Of a stretch of DNA of 64,000 bases, positions 8,769 to 16,748 are shown in pieces. How positions within the stretch are numbered: the first letter of the stretch is position 1; each line of letters begins with the position of its first letter. The notes under the pieces were generated by a model. The model saw nothing but the letters and a program-made list of their open reading frames with translations. It did not search any database and was not told the DNA's origin. This stretch comes from Oscillospiraceae bacterium (lineage in GTDB: Bacteria > Bacillota > Clostridia > Oscillospirales > Acutalibacteraceae): assembly GCA_015065765.1 (NCBI GenBank), contig SVPP01000013.1:1-64000 (forward strand), written 5' to 3'. The position numbers and the translations under genes are program-made.

Positions 8769-10151
8769 TCAGTCAATTTTAGTTTTGAGAATGTTGATTA
8801 TCATCTTTGCAGCCTTGTAAATATCACCGCAGCCGAGGGTGATTACAAGGTCACCGCTTTCTGCGTTTTCTACGATATAGTCTGCGATTTCCTCAAATGT
8901 ATTGAACCACACACTGTCAGGAATTTTTTCGGCGAGCTGAGAAGTATAAATTCCGTATGTGTTGATTTCACGGGAACCCATAATTTCACTCATAACGCAT
9001 CTGTCAGGAATCTGAAGCACCTTCACAAAGTCGTCAAAATGGTTTTTTGTTCGGGAGTAGGTGAATGGCTGGAAAACTGCCCATACCTTTTTGTAACCCA
9101 TTTTCATTGCAGAATCAAGAGTAACTTCAAGCTCTGTAGGATGATGAGCGTAGTCGTCGGCAACAGTAATTCCCGCGTATTTTCCGAGAATTTCAAAACG
9201 TCTTCCTGCACCTCTGAAGCCCTCAATGCCGAAAATACATTCGTCAATTGTAACACCGCTGTGGATTGCCGCAACAATTGCAGAGAGTGCATTTATAACG
9301 TTGTGTTTGCCGGGGATAGACAATTTTACATGGCCCAGAAGAAGACCGTTTTTACAGACATCAAAGCTGTAGAAAGCACCTTCAGCCTTTACGTTGTCAG
9401 CGTAGTAATTGTTTGTGTTGCTGAAACCGAAGGAAATCCTTTCTTTGCCGTCAATTCCTTCAATAGCTTTCAGAGTGTTTTCGTCATCGCCGTTGTAGAT
9501 AATGGCATCAGTAGCTTTGAATGAAAATTTATTGAAAGATTTAATAATGTTTTCAAGTGTGCCGAAATAGTCAAGGTGGTCTGCGTCAATGTTGAGAATG
9601 ACTGCAGTATTGGGGAAAAGGTCAAGGAATGTGTCCTTGAATTCGCATGCTTCACAAACCATGTGTTCGCTCTTTCCTGCAAGACCGTAACTGTTTGTCA
9701 GAGGAAGTTTACCTCCGATAACAGCGGACGGATCTCTCTTTGATGCTACGAGAATCTGTGTGAGCATTGATGTAACGGTAGTTTTTCCGTGAGTTCCGCA
9801 AACGCAGATGCAGTCCTTGTACATATTTGTGATTGCTCCGAGAATTTCAGAGCGTTTAAATGTAGGAATGTCAGAATTCAGTGCAGCAATAAGCTCGGGG
9901 TTGTCTTCCATGATTGCTGCAGAATAGATAATCATTTCAGCGCCTTCGATATTTTCAGCTTTTTGTCCCATCATTACCTTGATTCCAAGGTTTCTTATGC
10001 GGGTAAGAATGTCGCTTTCGTTGTTGTCAGAGCCTGAAAGCTCGTAACCTTTGCTGTGTAGAATTTCGGCAATAGGGCACATGCCTGAGCCGCCGATGCC
10101 TATAAAATGTATTTTTTTTACTTTCTGCAAGAGAATTTCAATGTCAGTCAC
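8769..10151 (-). CDS. murC: UDP-N-acetylmuramate--L-alanine ligase MurC
   Basis: About 460 residues, the family's usual size. The N-terminal Rossmann motif is GIGGSGMCPIAEIL with SGSD, the central ATP-binding motif is CGTHGKTTVTSML, and the conserved DDYAHHPTE appears in the C-terminal domain. It adds L-alanine to UDP-MurNAc in the cytoplasm, the first amino-acid step of peptidoglycan precursor synthesis. I favour the GTG at 10151, which lies 10 bases after GAAAGG; the GTG at 10160 is only one base from it. It is the first gene of a minus-strand operon with two metallophosphoesterases and lacZ, which is an unusual company for murC. A possible -10 (TATAAT, minus strand) lies at 10193-10188. 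Confidence 0.93.
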   Translation of the reverse strand: MTDIEILLQKVKKIHFIGIGGSGMCPIAEILHSKGYELSGSDNNESDILTRIRNLGIKVMMGQKAENIEGAEMIIYSAAIMEDNPELIAALNSDIPTFKRSEILGAITNMYKDCICVCGTHGKTTVTSMLTQILVASKRDPSAVIGGKLPLTNSYGLAGKSEHMVCEACEFKDTFLDLFPNTAVILNIDADHLDYFGTLENIIKSFNKFSFKATDAIIYNGDDENTLKAIEGIDGKERISFGFSNTNNYYADNVKAEGAFYSFDVCKNGLLLGHVKLSIPGKHNVINALSAIVAAIHSGVTIDECIFGIEGFRGAGRRFEILGKYAGITVADDYAHHPTELEVTLDSAMKMGYKKVWAVFQPFTYSRTKNHFDDFVKVLQIPDRCVMSEIMGSREINTYGIYTSQLAEKIPDSVWFNTFEEIADYIVENAESGDLVITLGCGDIYKAAKMIINILKTKID

Positions 10152-10260
10152 AGAAAACACACCTTTCGATTTTACTTTATTTTATCTATTATATTACATT
10201 TAAAGGAAAAAATAAACACTTTTGTGTAAAAAAACATACCATATTTTTAAAATGCTTTTC

Positions 10261-10288
10261 ACCGACATGGAACTGTCCTCATAGTATA
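10261..10288 (+). promoter_or_regulatory. Sigma-K-like promoter of dpaAB
   Basis: The spacer region holds CATAGTATA at 10280-10288, which fits the mother-cell -10 consensus CATAnnnTA, with AC (in CACC) 17 bases upstream at 10261-10262. In Bacillus subtilis the homologous spoVF genes are transcribed by sigma-K. The ribosome site GGTGAG and the dpaA start follow about 30 bases later. No sigma-A-type -35 is visible. Confidence 0.55.
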
Positions 10289-10322
10289 TTTTGAGATAAG
10301 TTTTTAAAGCGGTGAGAACAAT

Positions 10323-11147
10323 ATGAAATTTCTTATAATAACAGCTGATAAAAGGCAGGTTTACATGACGGAAAGACTGAGAGAAAACGGCTTCGACTGT
10401 ACATTTTATAAGCCAAGTCTCACACTCAGTGACAACGAAAGACAGTTTGATGCAGTAGTGTTTGCATTGCCCTCGGTGAAATTTTCAAGGGTAAACTGCG
10501 AATATGATGTAAGACCTGAAAGCATTCTCACTTTAATTAAGAAAGGCGGATATGTTTTCAGTGCCGTCACAGACGATTCTTTCATAAAATCCGTAGAAGA
10601 GGCAGAACTTAAAAATTTTGATTATTACAGTCGGGAAGAGCTTGTAATTGAGAATGCATATCTGACAGCAGAGGGTGTGCTTGAGCTTGTACTGGTGAAC
10701 AGTGAAGTTGCATTGCAGAATCTTAAAATTCTCGTCACAGGCTACGGCAAAACAGGGGAAGCCATAGCGGATGTACTTTCGAGAAACTTTGCGTCTGTCA
10801 CTGTTGCTGCAAGAAAAGAGAAAGACAGAGCCCGGGCACGATGCAGAAACATGAAAGGGATTTCTTTCAGCGAGATTAAAACTTATGCAAAGGATTTTGA
10901 TTTCGTAATCAATACCGTACCCACAGAGGTTATCGGCAGAAATCTTTTATGTGAATTCCGCGAAGACTGTATTTTCTTTGAAATTGCATCAAAGCCTTAC
11001 GGCATAGACATTTCTTCTGCAGAAAAGCAGAACAAAAAGGTGATAATCGCTTCATCGCTTCCCGGCAAATATGTTCCTCGCTCTGCAGGTGTTTTCATCG
11101 CGGATACTATAACGAATATTGTAAAGGAGGAAGGCATAAATGACTGA
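10323..11147 (+). CDS. dpaA: Dipicolinate synthase subunit A
   Basis: 274 residues, close to the usual 290-300 of SpoVFA/DpaA. The N-terminal half is the DpaA-specific domain. The C-terminal half is a Rossmann NAD(P)-binding domain with GYGKTGEAIADVL, followed by FVINTVPTEVI and a conserved tail (SLPGKYVPRSAGVFIADTI). With DpaB it converts a dihydrodipicolinate precursor into dipicolinic acid in the mother cell; the product accumulates with calcium in the spore core and gives heat resistance. The gene overlaps dpaB by 8 bases and sits behind a sigma-K-like promoter, so late sporulation expression is expected. It supports a spore-forming host. Confidence 0.9.
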   Translation: MKFLIITADKRQVYMTERLRENGFDCTFYKPSLTLSDNERQFDAVVFALPSVKFSRVNCEYDVRPESILTLIKKGGYVFSAVTDDSFIKSVEEAELKNFDYYSREELVIENAYLTAEGVLELVLVNSEVALQNLKILVTGYGKTGEAIADVLSRNFASVTVAARKEKDRARARCRNMKGISFSEIKTYAKDFDFVINTVPTEVIGRNLLCEFREDCIFFEIASKPYGIDISSAEKQNKKVIIASSLPGKYVPRSAGVFIADTITNIVKEEGIND

Positions 11148-11715
11148 AATTAAAGCGGGTTTTGCAATATGCGGCTCCTTCTGTACATTCTCGAAGGTCA
11201 TACCGCAGATGAAAAACCTGAAAGAAAAGGGAATAGATGTTTACCCGATAATGAGTGAAATTTCCTATTCTACAGATACACGATTTGGCAGATGTGCAGA
11301 CTGGAACAAAGAGGTTGAAGAAATCTGTTTAAAGAAGATAATTTCAACTGTTAAGGATGCAGAGCCTATAGGTCCTAAAAAAATGCTTGATATTCTTATA
11401 ATCGCACCTTGTACAGGCAATACTCTTGCAAAGCTTGCACTGGGAATTGCAGATACATCTGTAACTCTTGCCACAAAAGCACATCTGAGAAACGGAAAAC
11501 CTGTGCTTATCGGAGTTTCCACAAACGATGCCCTCGGTAATGCTGCAAAGAATATCGGAAGTCTCATGAACTATAAAAACATATTTTTTATCCCCATGAG
11601 ACAGGATGACCCCGAGAACAAACCCAATTCAATTGTAGCAGATTTCACCCAAACCTACGAAGCTATGAAAATGGCGCTGAAATACAAACAAATCCAACCG
11701 ATGATAATCCGATAA
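11140..11715 (+). CDS. dpaB: Dipicolinate synthase subunit B (flavoprotein)
   Basis: 191 residues, standard for DpaB/SpoVFB. The N-terminus GFAICGSFCTFSKVIPQM and the later IIAPCTGNTLAKLALGIADT belong to the flavoprotein (HFCD) fold that binds FMN. The PVLIGVSTNDALG stretch and a C-terminus with YKNIFFIPMRQDDP are typical of the subunit. It acts with DpaA in dipicolinic acid formation. AAAGGAGGAAGG is placed inside the end of dpaA and couples the two genes. Nothing recognisable follows until the promoter of the AT-rich gene, so dpaAB looks like a two-gene operon. Confidence 0.92.
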   Translation: MTEIKAGFAICGSFCTFSKVIPQMKNLKEKGIDVYPIMSEISYSTDTRFGRCADWNKEVEEICLKKIISTVKDAEPIGPKKMLDILIIAPCTGNTLAKLALGIADTSVTLATKAHLRNGKPVLIGVSTNDALGNAAKNIGSLMNYKNIFFIPMRQDDPENKPNSIVADFTQTYEAMKMALKYKQIQPMIIR

Positions 11716-12047
11716 AAATTTCCTTTCCGTCATTCATTTGTAGGGTTCGGTATCCTTGATAAACCGCAGAAGAATCTCGGAAAGGAATTTTCAATGCAGA
11801 GTGTAGACCGCTTTGTGCCATGAATTGAATTGCTGACGCAGTTCGTAATTGTCAATTTCAACACCATATGGATACACTTTGTGAGAAGAAGCAAAATTCA
11901 CACAAAACCACGATTGACTGTAGGATTAACCCCTACGATGAAAAGTCAAACAAGCGCTTCTAAAAAGATAAGGTACATAAGGTCTGTTTTTGGTATTGTG
12001 CGTAAGTTTTGAATATCAAAAAACAACATATATTACTTTAATATCTA
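11716..12047. other. Gene-free stretch with degenerate inverted repeats
   Basis: About 330 bases without a credible gene. TTCCTTTCCG (11720-11729) and CGGAAAGGAA (11779-11788) form a perfect 10-bp inverted repeat around a 49-base interior containing TGTAGGGTTCGGTATCC. A second small stem GTAGG/CCTAC lies near 11930 in TGTAGGATTAACCCCTAC. The first structure could end dpaAB transcripts, although no long T-run follows. The TGTAGGG core resembles worn copies of short intergenic repeats common in gut Firmicutes. I cannot assign a function. Confidence 0.35.
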
Positions 12048-12077
12048 TTGACAAAAAAATGTTGAGAATTGTATAAT
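12048..12077 (+). promoter_or_regulatory. Near-consensus sigma-A promoter of the AT-rich orphan gene
   Basis: Perfect TTGACA (12048-12053) and perfect TATAAT (12072-12077) are separated by 18 bases. It is the closest to consensus of the promoters I found in the window and lies about 95 bases upstream of the likely start at 12173. Confidence 0.8.
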
Positions 12078-12111
12078 CAAATTGTAACTTTTTGTACTAT
12101 CAATAAAAAAG

Positions 12112-12136
12112 AACACAAGAGTAACCTCGTTGTGTT
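12112..12136 (+). promoter_or_regulatory. Leader hairpin in the 5' untranslated region
   Basis: AACACAA (12112-12118) pairs with TTGTGTT (12130-12136), with an inner GAG/CTC helix. It lies between the strong promoter and the start codon at 12173 and is followed by TTATAAAT rather than a clean T-run. It could be a weak attenuator or a transcript-stabilising stem. Confidence 0.4.
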
Positions 12137-12172
12137 TTATAAATGTTTATAAAAAAGTGGAAGTGGTTATCG

Positions 12173-13048
12173 ATGAAGGGATTAAATAAAGAAAAAAAAG
12201 AATTTTTAGGAAAATTTATAAGTGGCTGGGGAAGAGATATAGCAATTGTTATATTATCTAGCATATTGATTCCATATTTTTTGACTTTTTTTCAGAGCAA
12301 AAAAGAAGAAAAAATAGAGTATAATAGGAATATTGATGCTCTTAACTCAATAGTTATAGGAACTAGCCGTGACTGGATTGAAAGTAATTTTGGAAAGCCA
12401 ACGTTTGTTAATACTTTTACTCAGACGGTGAGTGATGATGAGACGATGGCAATTGACGGTATGGAGTTGACTGAACAAATTTATAACGTAGACAATATTG
12501 CTATTTTATTTGCGTATTTTTCAGATGATATGCTAGAGGCTTATTATGTTACTATTTGCAATGAAGAGGCGATAGGAGAGATTTTTTTGCCTGAACCATA
12601 TGCGTCTTCTTTAAATATAGGCGCTCTTGGCGAAATAGACTACAAAGCGATACATGGAGAACCCATAAGCGCTATGTTTAATGCATCTACAAATGGCTCC
12701 ACTATTTATGAAGAGACATATGATTTTGGGAAAATGTTTAATTGGTACACAATTCAGTTTATTGTGCATGATTTTGGACTCAATTTAAGTAATTGGGGGC
12801 AAACAAAAGACGGAAAAAATGTACTGGGAGATGAAGAGGTTAATAGTGAAAAATTTCCATGGTTAGCACAATATGAAGGAACGTTGCCTTCACGAGAAAA
12901 CTTTAAACCGAATACTTTTGGTGTTATAGGAAGTAAATGTTCGTCTTCATATATTTTTGGCGAAATAGCAAATGTTTACAGTAATTATGATTTTCTCTCT
13001 TTTTATTATACGTTTTTGGATTCTGAAGTGGAAAATGACAGTGTATAA
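12173..13048 (+). CDS. Unrecognised single-span membrane protein, AT-rich
   Basis: 291 residues from the ATG at 12173, which has GGAAGTGG seven bases before it; an in-frame ATG at 12143 lacks a ribosome site. A basic N-terminus precedes one membrane helix (IAIVILSSILIPYFLTFF), a Lys/Glu-rich juxtamembrane part, then a roughly 250-residue soluble domain with GTSRDWIESNFGKPTFV and a Tyr/Asp/Glu-rich body. I do not recognise it firmly. The GTSRDWIESNFGKP part faintly recalls proteins named for the ETEC_3214 domain, but I would not rely on that. Base and codon use (many ATA, TTA, AAT codons) differ from the neighbours, which suggests later acquisition. It stands alone between dpaB and an aminotransferase, with its own strong promoter and terminator. 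Confidence 0.7.
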   Translation: MKGLNKEKKEFLGKFISGWGRDIAIVILSSILIPYFLTFFQSKKEEKIEYNRNIDALNSIVIGTSRDWIESNFGKPTFVNTFTQTVSDDETMAIDGMELTEQIYNVDNIAILFAYFSDDMLEAYYVTICNEEAIGEIFLPEPYASSLNIGALGEIDYKAIHGEPISAMFNASTNGSTIYEETYDFGKMFNWYTIQFIVHDFGLNLSNWGQTKDGKNVLGDEEVNSEKFPWLAQYEGTLPSRENFKPNTFGVIGSKCSSSYIFGEIANVYSNYDFLSFYYTFLDSEVENDSV

Positions 13049-13096
13049 ATTAGTGGAAAAGTTAGAAGTTCACTTCTCGTTTTTTTGTGATATTCC

Positions 13097-13130
13097 GCAG
13101 ACGGCTTTAAAGTCGTCTGCATTTATTTTG
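13097..13130 (+). terminator. Terminator after the AT-rich orphan gene
   Basis: GCAGACG (13097-13103) pairs with CGTCTGC (13114-13120). The interior CTTTAAAG can extend the helix, and ATTTATTTTG follows. Confidence 0.65.
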
Positions 13131-13249
13131 TGATGACGGAAAACAAGCTTCTTTATCGAAAAAACATCGAAAATTTCTTTTTAATCCTATGAAAATCAGA
13201 AAATTTTGCAAGTTTTTTACTTTTTAATTGCAAAATTTGGTAAAATCAC

Positions 13250-13278
13250 TTGCAAAATGGGAATAAATATATTAAAAT
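13250..13278 (+). promoter_or_regulatory. Sigma-A-type promoter of the aminotransferase-murT-gatD operon
   Basis: TTGCAA at 13250-13255 and TAAAAT at 13273-13278 are separated by 17 bases, about 35 bases upstream of the ATG at 13313, which has TGGAGG as ribosome site. Confidence 0.55.
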
Positions 13279-13312
13279 AAATTGATTATGTGCTTTTGGA
13301 GGAAAATTAACA

Positions 13313-14590
13313 ATGAATTACAGTGAGATGTCATCAGAACAGCTTCTTCGCGAAAAGGAAGAACTGCAGAAGAGATATGATGAATTCAAGTCACAGGGAC
13401 TTTCTCTTGATATGTCAAGAGGTAAGCCTTCACCGAAACAGCTTGATATAACAATGGATATGCTTGATTCGGTTAAATTTGAGGAGGCTTACAAGGCTGA
13501 AAACGGATTTGACTGCCGTAACTACGGTGTTCTTGATGGTATCGAGGAGTGTAAAAAGCTTTTTGCAGACCTTCTCGAGGTTGATACAAAAAATATTATT
13601 GTGGGTGGTAACTCAAGCCTCAATATGATGTTTGACTATATTGCACAGTGCATGGTAAACGGTGCAGGCAGTACACCGTGGCTTCAGCAGGGTAATGTGA
13701 AATTCATCTGTCCTGCTCCCGGCTATGACAGACATTTCGGTGTTCTTGATTTTTTCGGTATTGAAATGATTACTGTGGATATGCTCGCAGACGGTCCTGA
13801 TATGGACAAAATCGAAGAACTTATTAAAGACAGCTCTGTTAAGGGCATGTTTGTTGTTCCCAAATATTCAAACCCTGAAGGTATAACTTTCTCTGATGAA
13901 TGTGTCAGAAGAATTGCTTCAATGAAGCCTGCGGCAGAGGATTTCAGAGTTATCTGGGATAATGCTTACTGCGTTCACGATATTAACGATACACCCGACA
14001 AGCTTCTCAATGTTTTTGAGGCAGCAAAGAAATGCGGCAATGAAGACATGTTCATCGAAGTTACTTCAACTTCAAAAATTTCGTTCCCCGGTGCAGGCGT
14101 AGCAGCTCTTGCAGCGTCGGATAACAATATTAATGCAATCAAAAAACGTATGACAATACAGACAATCGGTAATGATAAGCTTAATCAGCTCAGACATGTA
14201 AGATATTTCAAAAATCTTGACGGTCTTAAAAACCACATGAAGAAGCATGCAGAACTTCTCAAGCCTAAGTTTGAAGCGGTTCTCAGATGTTTTGCTTCAG
14301 AACTTGAAGGCAAAGGAATTGCTGAATGGAAAAATCCCAACGGTGGCTACTTCATCAGCCTTAATGCTCTTGAAGGCACAGCAAAGAGAGTAGGCGAGCT
14401 CTGCAAAGAAGCAGGTGTTGTTCTCACTCCTCCCGGTGCAACATATCCTTACGGTAAAGACCCCAAAGATTCAAACATCAGAATCGCACCTTCATTCCCC
14501 TCAGTAGAAGAGCTTGAAAAGGCTGCAGAGCTTCTTGCAATTTCAGTTCGCCTTGCAGCATGTGAAAAATTATTAAAGAAGGTAATGTAA
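13313..14590 (+). CDS. PLP-dependent aminotransferase, aspartate aminotransferase type Ic family
   Basis: 425 residues. The N-terminal LDMSRGKPSPKQLD, the CRNYGVLDGIEECKKLFADL region and VGGNSSLNMMFDYI are characteristic of the clade of fold-type I aminotransferases described as aspartate aminotransferases (Pfam PF12897). The PLP lysine is most likely in TSTSKISFPGAGVA, and the carboxylate-binding arginine region is SNIRIAPSFPS near the C-terminus. It should transfer an amino group between an amino acid and a 2-oxoacid in the cytoplasm; aspartate/oxaloacetate is the best guess. It is followed without a gap by murT, so it may supply amino acids to wall precursor synthesis or merely be co-transcribed. 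Confidence 0.85.
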   Translation: MNYSEMSSEQLLREKEELQKRYDEFKSQGLSLDMSRGKPSPKQLDITMDMLDSVKFEEAYKAENGFDCRNYGVLDGIEECKKLFADLLEVDTKNIIVGGNSSLNMMFDYIAQCMVNGAGSTPWLQQGNVKFICPAPGYDRHFGVLDFFGIEMITVDMLADGPDMDKIEELIKDSSVKGMFVVPKYSNPEGITFSDECVRRIASMKPAAEDFRVIWDNAYCVHDINDTPDKLLNVFEAAKKCGNEDMFIEVTSTSKISFPGAGVAALAASDNNINAIKKRMTIQTIGNDKLNQLRHVRYFKNLDGLKNHMKKHAELLKPKFEAVLRCFASELEGKGIAEWKNPNGGYFISLNALEGTAKRVGELCKEAGVVLTPPGATYPYGKDPKDSNIRIAPSFPSVEELEKAAELLAISVRLAACEKLLKKVM

Positions 14591-15967
14591 ATGAAACTCA
14601 GAGCAGTTCTTGCAATAATTGCATGTAAACTTACAAAGTTCATTCTCCGTGTGATGAAAAGGGGAGGAACAAACCTTCCCGGCAAAATTGCAGTTAAAAT
14701 CTGTCCTTCCGTTCTCGGAGTTATGGCGAGAGGCGTAACTACAATTATCATCACCGGTACAAACGGTAAAACCACAACCTCACGAATGGTTGAACAGTGT
14801 CTTGAAGAAGCGGGTTTAAGTTATTTTGCAAATCGTTCAGGTGCAAATCTGCTGACAGGTATTACAAACGAATTTGCCATGAACTCTACAATTTTCGGTA
14901 AATGTAAAAAGTCATATGCAGTTATCGAATGTGACGAGGCTGCATTCAGACATGTGAGCCGTTATGTGGATGCAAAGCATATTATTGTTACAAACATTTT
15001 CCGCGATCAGGTTGACCGCTTTGTAGAGCTTGAAAACACAATGAGCGGTATCAGAGCAGGTATTGAAAATTCACCTAATGCATGCATCGCAATAAATGCC
15101 GACTGCTCCCTTACAACTTCTCTTGTGAAAAATGTAAACAATAAAATTATTTACTACGGCGTTGACTGTCCCATTTATGAGGAACTTGTGTCTGAAGTTT
15201 CAGATGCTCAGTATTGCATAAACTGTAAGTCTGAATACAATTACGAATACAAAACCTACGGACATTTAGGAAAATATTCCTGTCCCGAATGTGGTTACAA
15301 ACGCCCTGATACCGAGGTTTATGTAACTGAGGTTGTTTCAAGTGACCTTGACAGCACAACAGTTAACCTTAAAATCAGTGACAGCGAAAAACTTCTTCGC
15401 ATAAATCTTCCCGGTGGTTACAATGTTTATAACGCAATTTCAGCTGCTGCAGTTGCAAAAGGAATGGGTATTGATGAAGATAAAATCATTACTGCTCTGT
15501 CGTCCTTTGAATGTGGCTTCGGCAGAATGGAGAACTTTGATATCGGCGGTAAAAATGTGAGAATGATTCTCATTAAAAACCCTGCAGGATGTAATCAGGT
15601 TCTCAATTTCCTGACAAACACAGTGAAAGAAAAATGCCTTTTTGTGACTATCACAAATGACAGAATTTCTGACGGTACAGACATTTCATGGCTGTGGGAT
15701 GCAAACTTTGAAAAGCTTGAAGAATTAGGGGACAAGCTTCCCATGATTTATGTAGGCGGACTTCGTGCGGATGATATGGCAAACCGCCTGAAATATGCAG
15801 GCAGAAGCCTTGACAGAATCAGGGTTATCAAGGATGACGACGCGCTTCTCGATGAAATCGACAAAGCAGACGTTGATGTGTTTATCATGCCCACATATTC
15901 TGCAATGCTTTCTTTCAGAGAGAAGATAAGCAAACGCTATAATCTTAAAAGTTATTGGGAAAATTAA
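14591..15967 (+). CDS. murT: Lipid II isoglutaminyl synthase, ligase subunit MurT
   Basis: 458 residues. It shows a Mur-ligase-type ATP site (ITGTNGKTTTSRMVEQCL) and a four-cysteine zinc module (CINC ... CPEC, about residues 212-236) specific to MurT. The conserved LIKNPAGCNQVL and SDGTDISWLWDANFE of the C-terminal (DUF1727) domain are present. With GatD it amidates the D-glutamate of lipid II to D-isoglutamine at the inner face of the membrane. The start codon follows the aminotransferase stop directly, and the gatD gene begins 12 bases after it. The ligase motifs look intact, in contrast to its partner. Confidence 0.93.
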   Translation: MKLRAVLAIIACKLTKFILRVMKRGGTNLPGKIAVKICPSVLGVMARGVTTIIITGTNGKTTTSRMVEQCLEEAGLSYFANRSGANLLTGITNEFAMNSTIFGKCKKSYAVIECDEAAFRHVSRYVDAKHIIVTNIFRDQVDRFVELENTMSGIRAGIENSPNACIAINADCSLTTSLVKNVNNKIIYYGVDCPIYEELVSEVSDAQYCINCKSEYNYEYKTYGHLGKYSCPECGYKRPDTEVYVTEVVSSDLDSTTVNLKISDSEKLLRINLPGGYNVYNAISAAAVAKGMGIDEDKIITALSSFECGFGRMENFDIGGKNVRMILIKNPAGCNQVLNFLTNTVKEKCLFVTITNDRISDGTDISWLWDANFEKLEELGDKLPMIYVGGLRADDMANRLKYAGRSLDRIRVIKDDDALLDEIDKADVDVFIMPTYSAMLSFREKISKRYNLKSYWEN

Positions 15968-15979
15968 GGAGGTAAAATC

Positions 15980-16711
15980 ATGGATGAACTTAAAATCTGT
16001 TATTTGTACCCCGATGTGCTCAATCTTTTCAGCGACGGCGGTAATATAACCTGTATTCAGAAACGTCTTGAATGGCGAAATATGAAGGCTGATGTGACAC
16101 GCGTTTTCCTTGGAGAAAAATTCAATGCCAACGATTATGATTTGTTCTTCATCGGTGGCGGTCAGGACTTTGAACAGGGCGTGCATCTCAGTGACCTTAT
16201 GGGCGAAAAAGCCTCAGAAATCAGAAAAGCTGTAGAAGACGAAAAGGTTTTCCTTGCAGTTGATACGGGCTTTGAACTTCTGGGTAATTACTATAAAGCT
16301 TCAAACGGCACTCAGTATGACATGGTAGGTGCTCTCAACATTCACACAGAAGCAGGTAAAGAAAGATTTATCGGCAACTTCTGTTTTGAAAACGAAGCGA
16401 TGGGCAAAATCGTAGGCTTTGAAAATCATGGCGGCAGAACTTATCTCGGAGAAGGTGTAAAGCCTCTCGGTAAAGTTCTTGCGGGTAAAGGAAACAACGG
16501 CACCGACGGTACGGAAGGTGCAAGATACAAAAATGTTTTTGCAACCTATGCCCATGGTGCAGTTTTACCTAAAAATCCTGCTTTTGCAGATTTTATTATC
16601 AAAACAGCTCTCGAGAGAAAATACGGAAGAGAAATTGAACTCTCCGTTCTTGACGATACCACAGAAATGAATGCAAACAAATACATGGTATCACGTCTCG
16701 GCTGTGAATAA
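15980..16711 (+). CDS. gatD: GatD-like amidotransferase subunit lacking the catalytic cysteine
   Basis: 243 residues, normal GatD length, with GGGQDFEQ, GFENHGGRT and the histidine of YAHGAVLPKNP (His192) all where expected. In GatD the nucleophile cysteine lies in a motif like LAICGGFQLLG. Here the aligned stretch reads LAVDTGFELLG, so the cysteine is replaced by Asp95 (codon GAT at 16262-16264), the next Gly by Thr and the Gln by Glu. A change from Cys to Asp needs two base changes, so a single read error is unlikely. Glutamine hydrolysis by the usual thioester route should not be possible. AAGGAGGTAAAATC precedes the ATG. It is co-transcribed with murT. Confidence 0.9.
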   Translation: MDELKICYLYPDVLNLFSDGGNITCIQKRLEWRNMKADVTRVFLGEKFNANDYDLFFIGGGQDFEQGVHLSDLMGEKASEIRKAVEDEKVFLAVDTGFELLGNYYKASNGTQYDMVGALNIHTEAGKERFIGNFCFENEAMGKIVGFENHGGRTYLGEGVKPLGKVLAGKGNNGTDGTEGARYKNVFATYAHGAVLPKNPAFADFIIKTALERKYGREIELSVLDDTTEMNANKYMVSRLGCE

Positions 16712-16748
16712 AATTAAAATTTAAAACAAAGAAAAGGAGTGTTCCCGA

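Noticed and set aside
16262..16264. GatD Cys loss as a sequencing error
   Set aside because: GAT to TGT or TGC needs two changes, the neighbouring Gly and Gln are also altered, and the frame is intact, so I report it as real.
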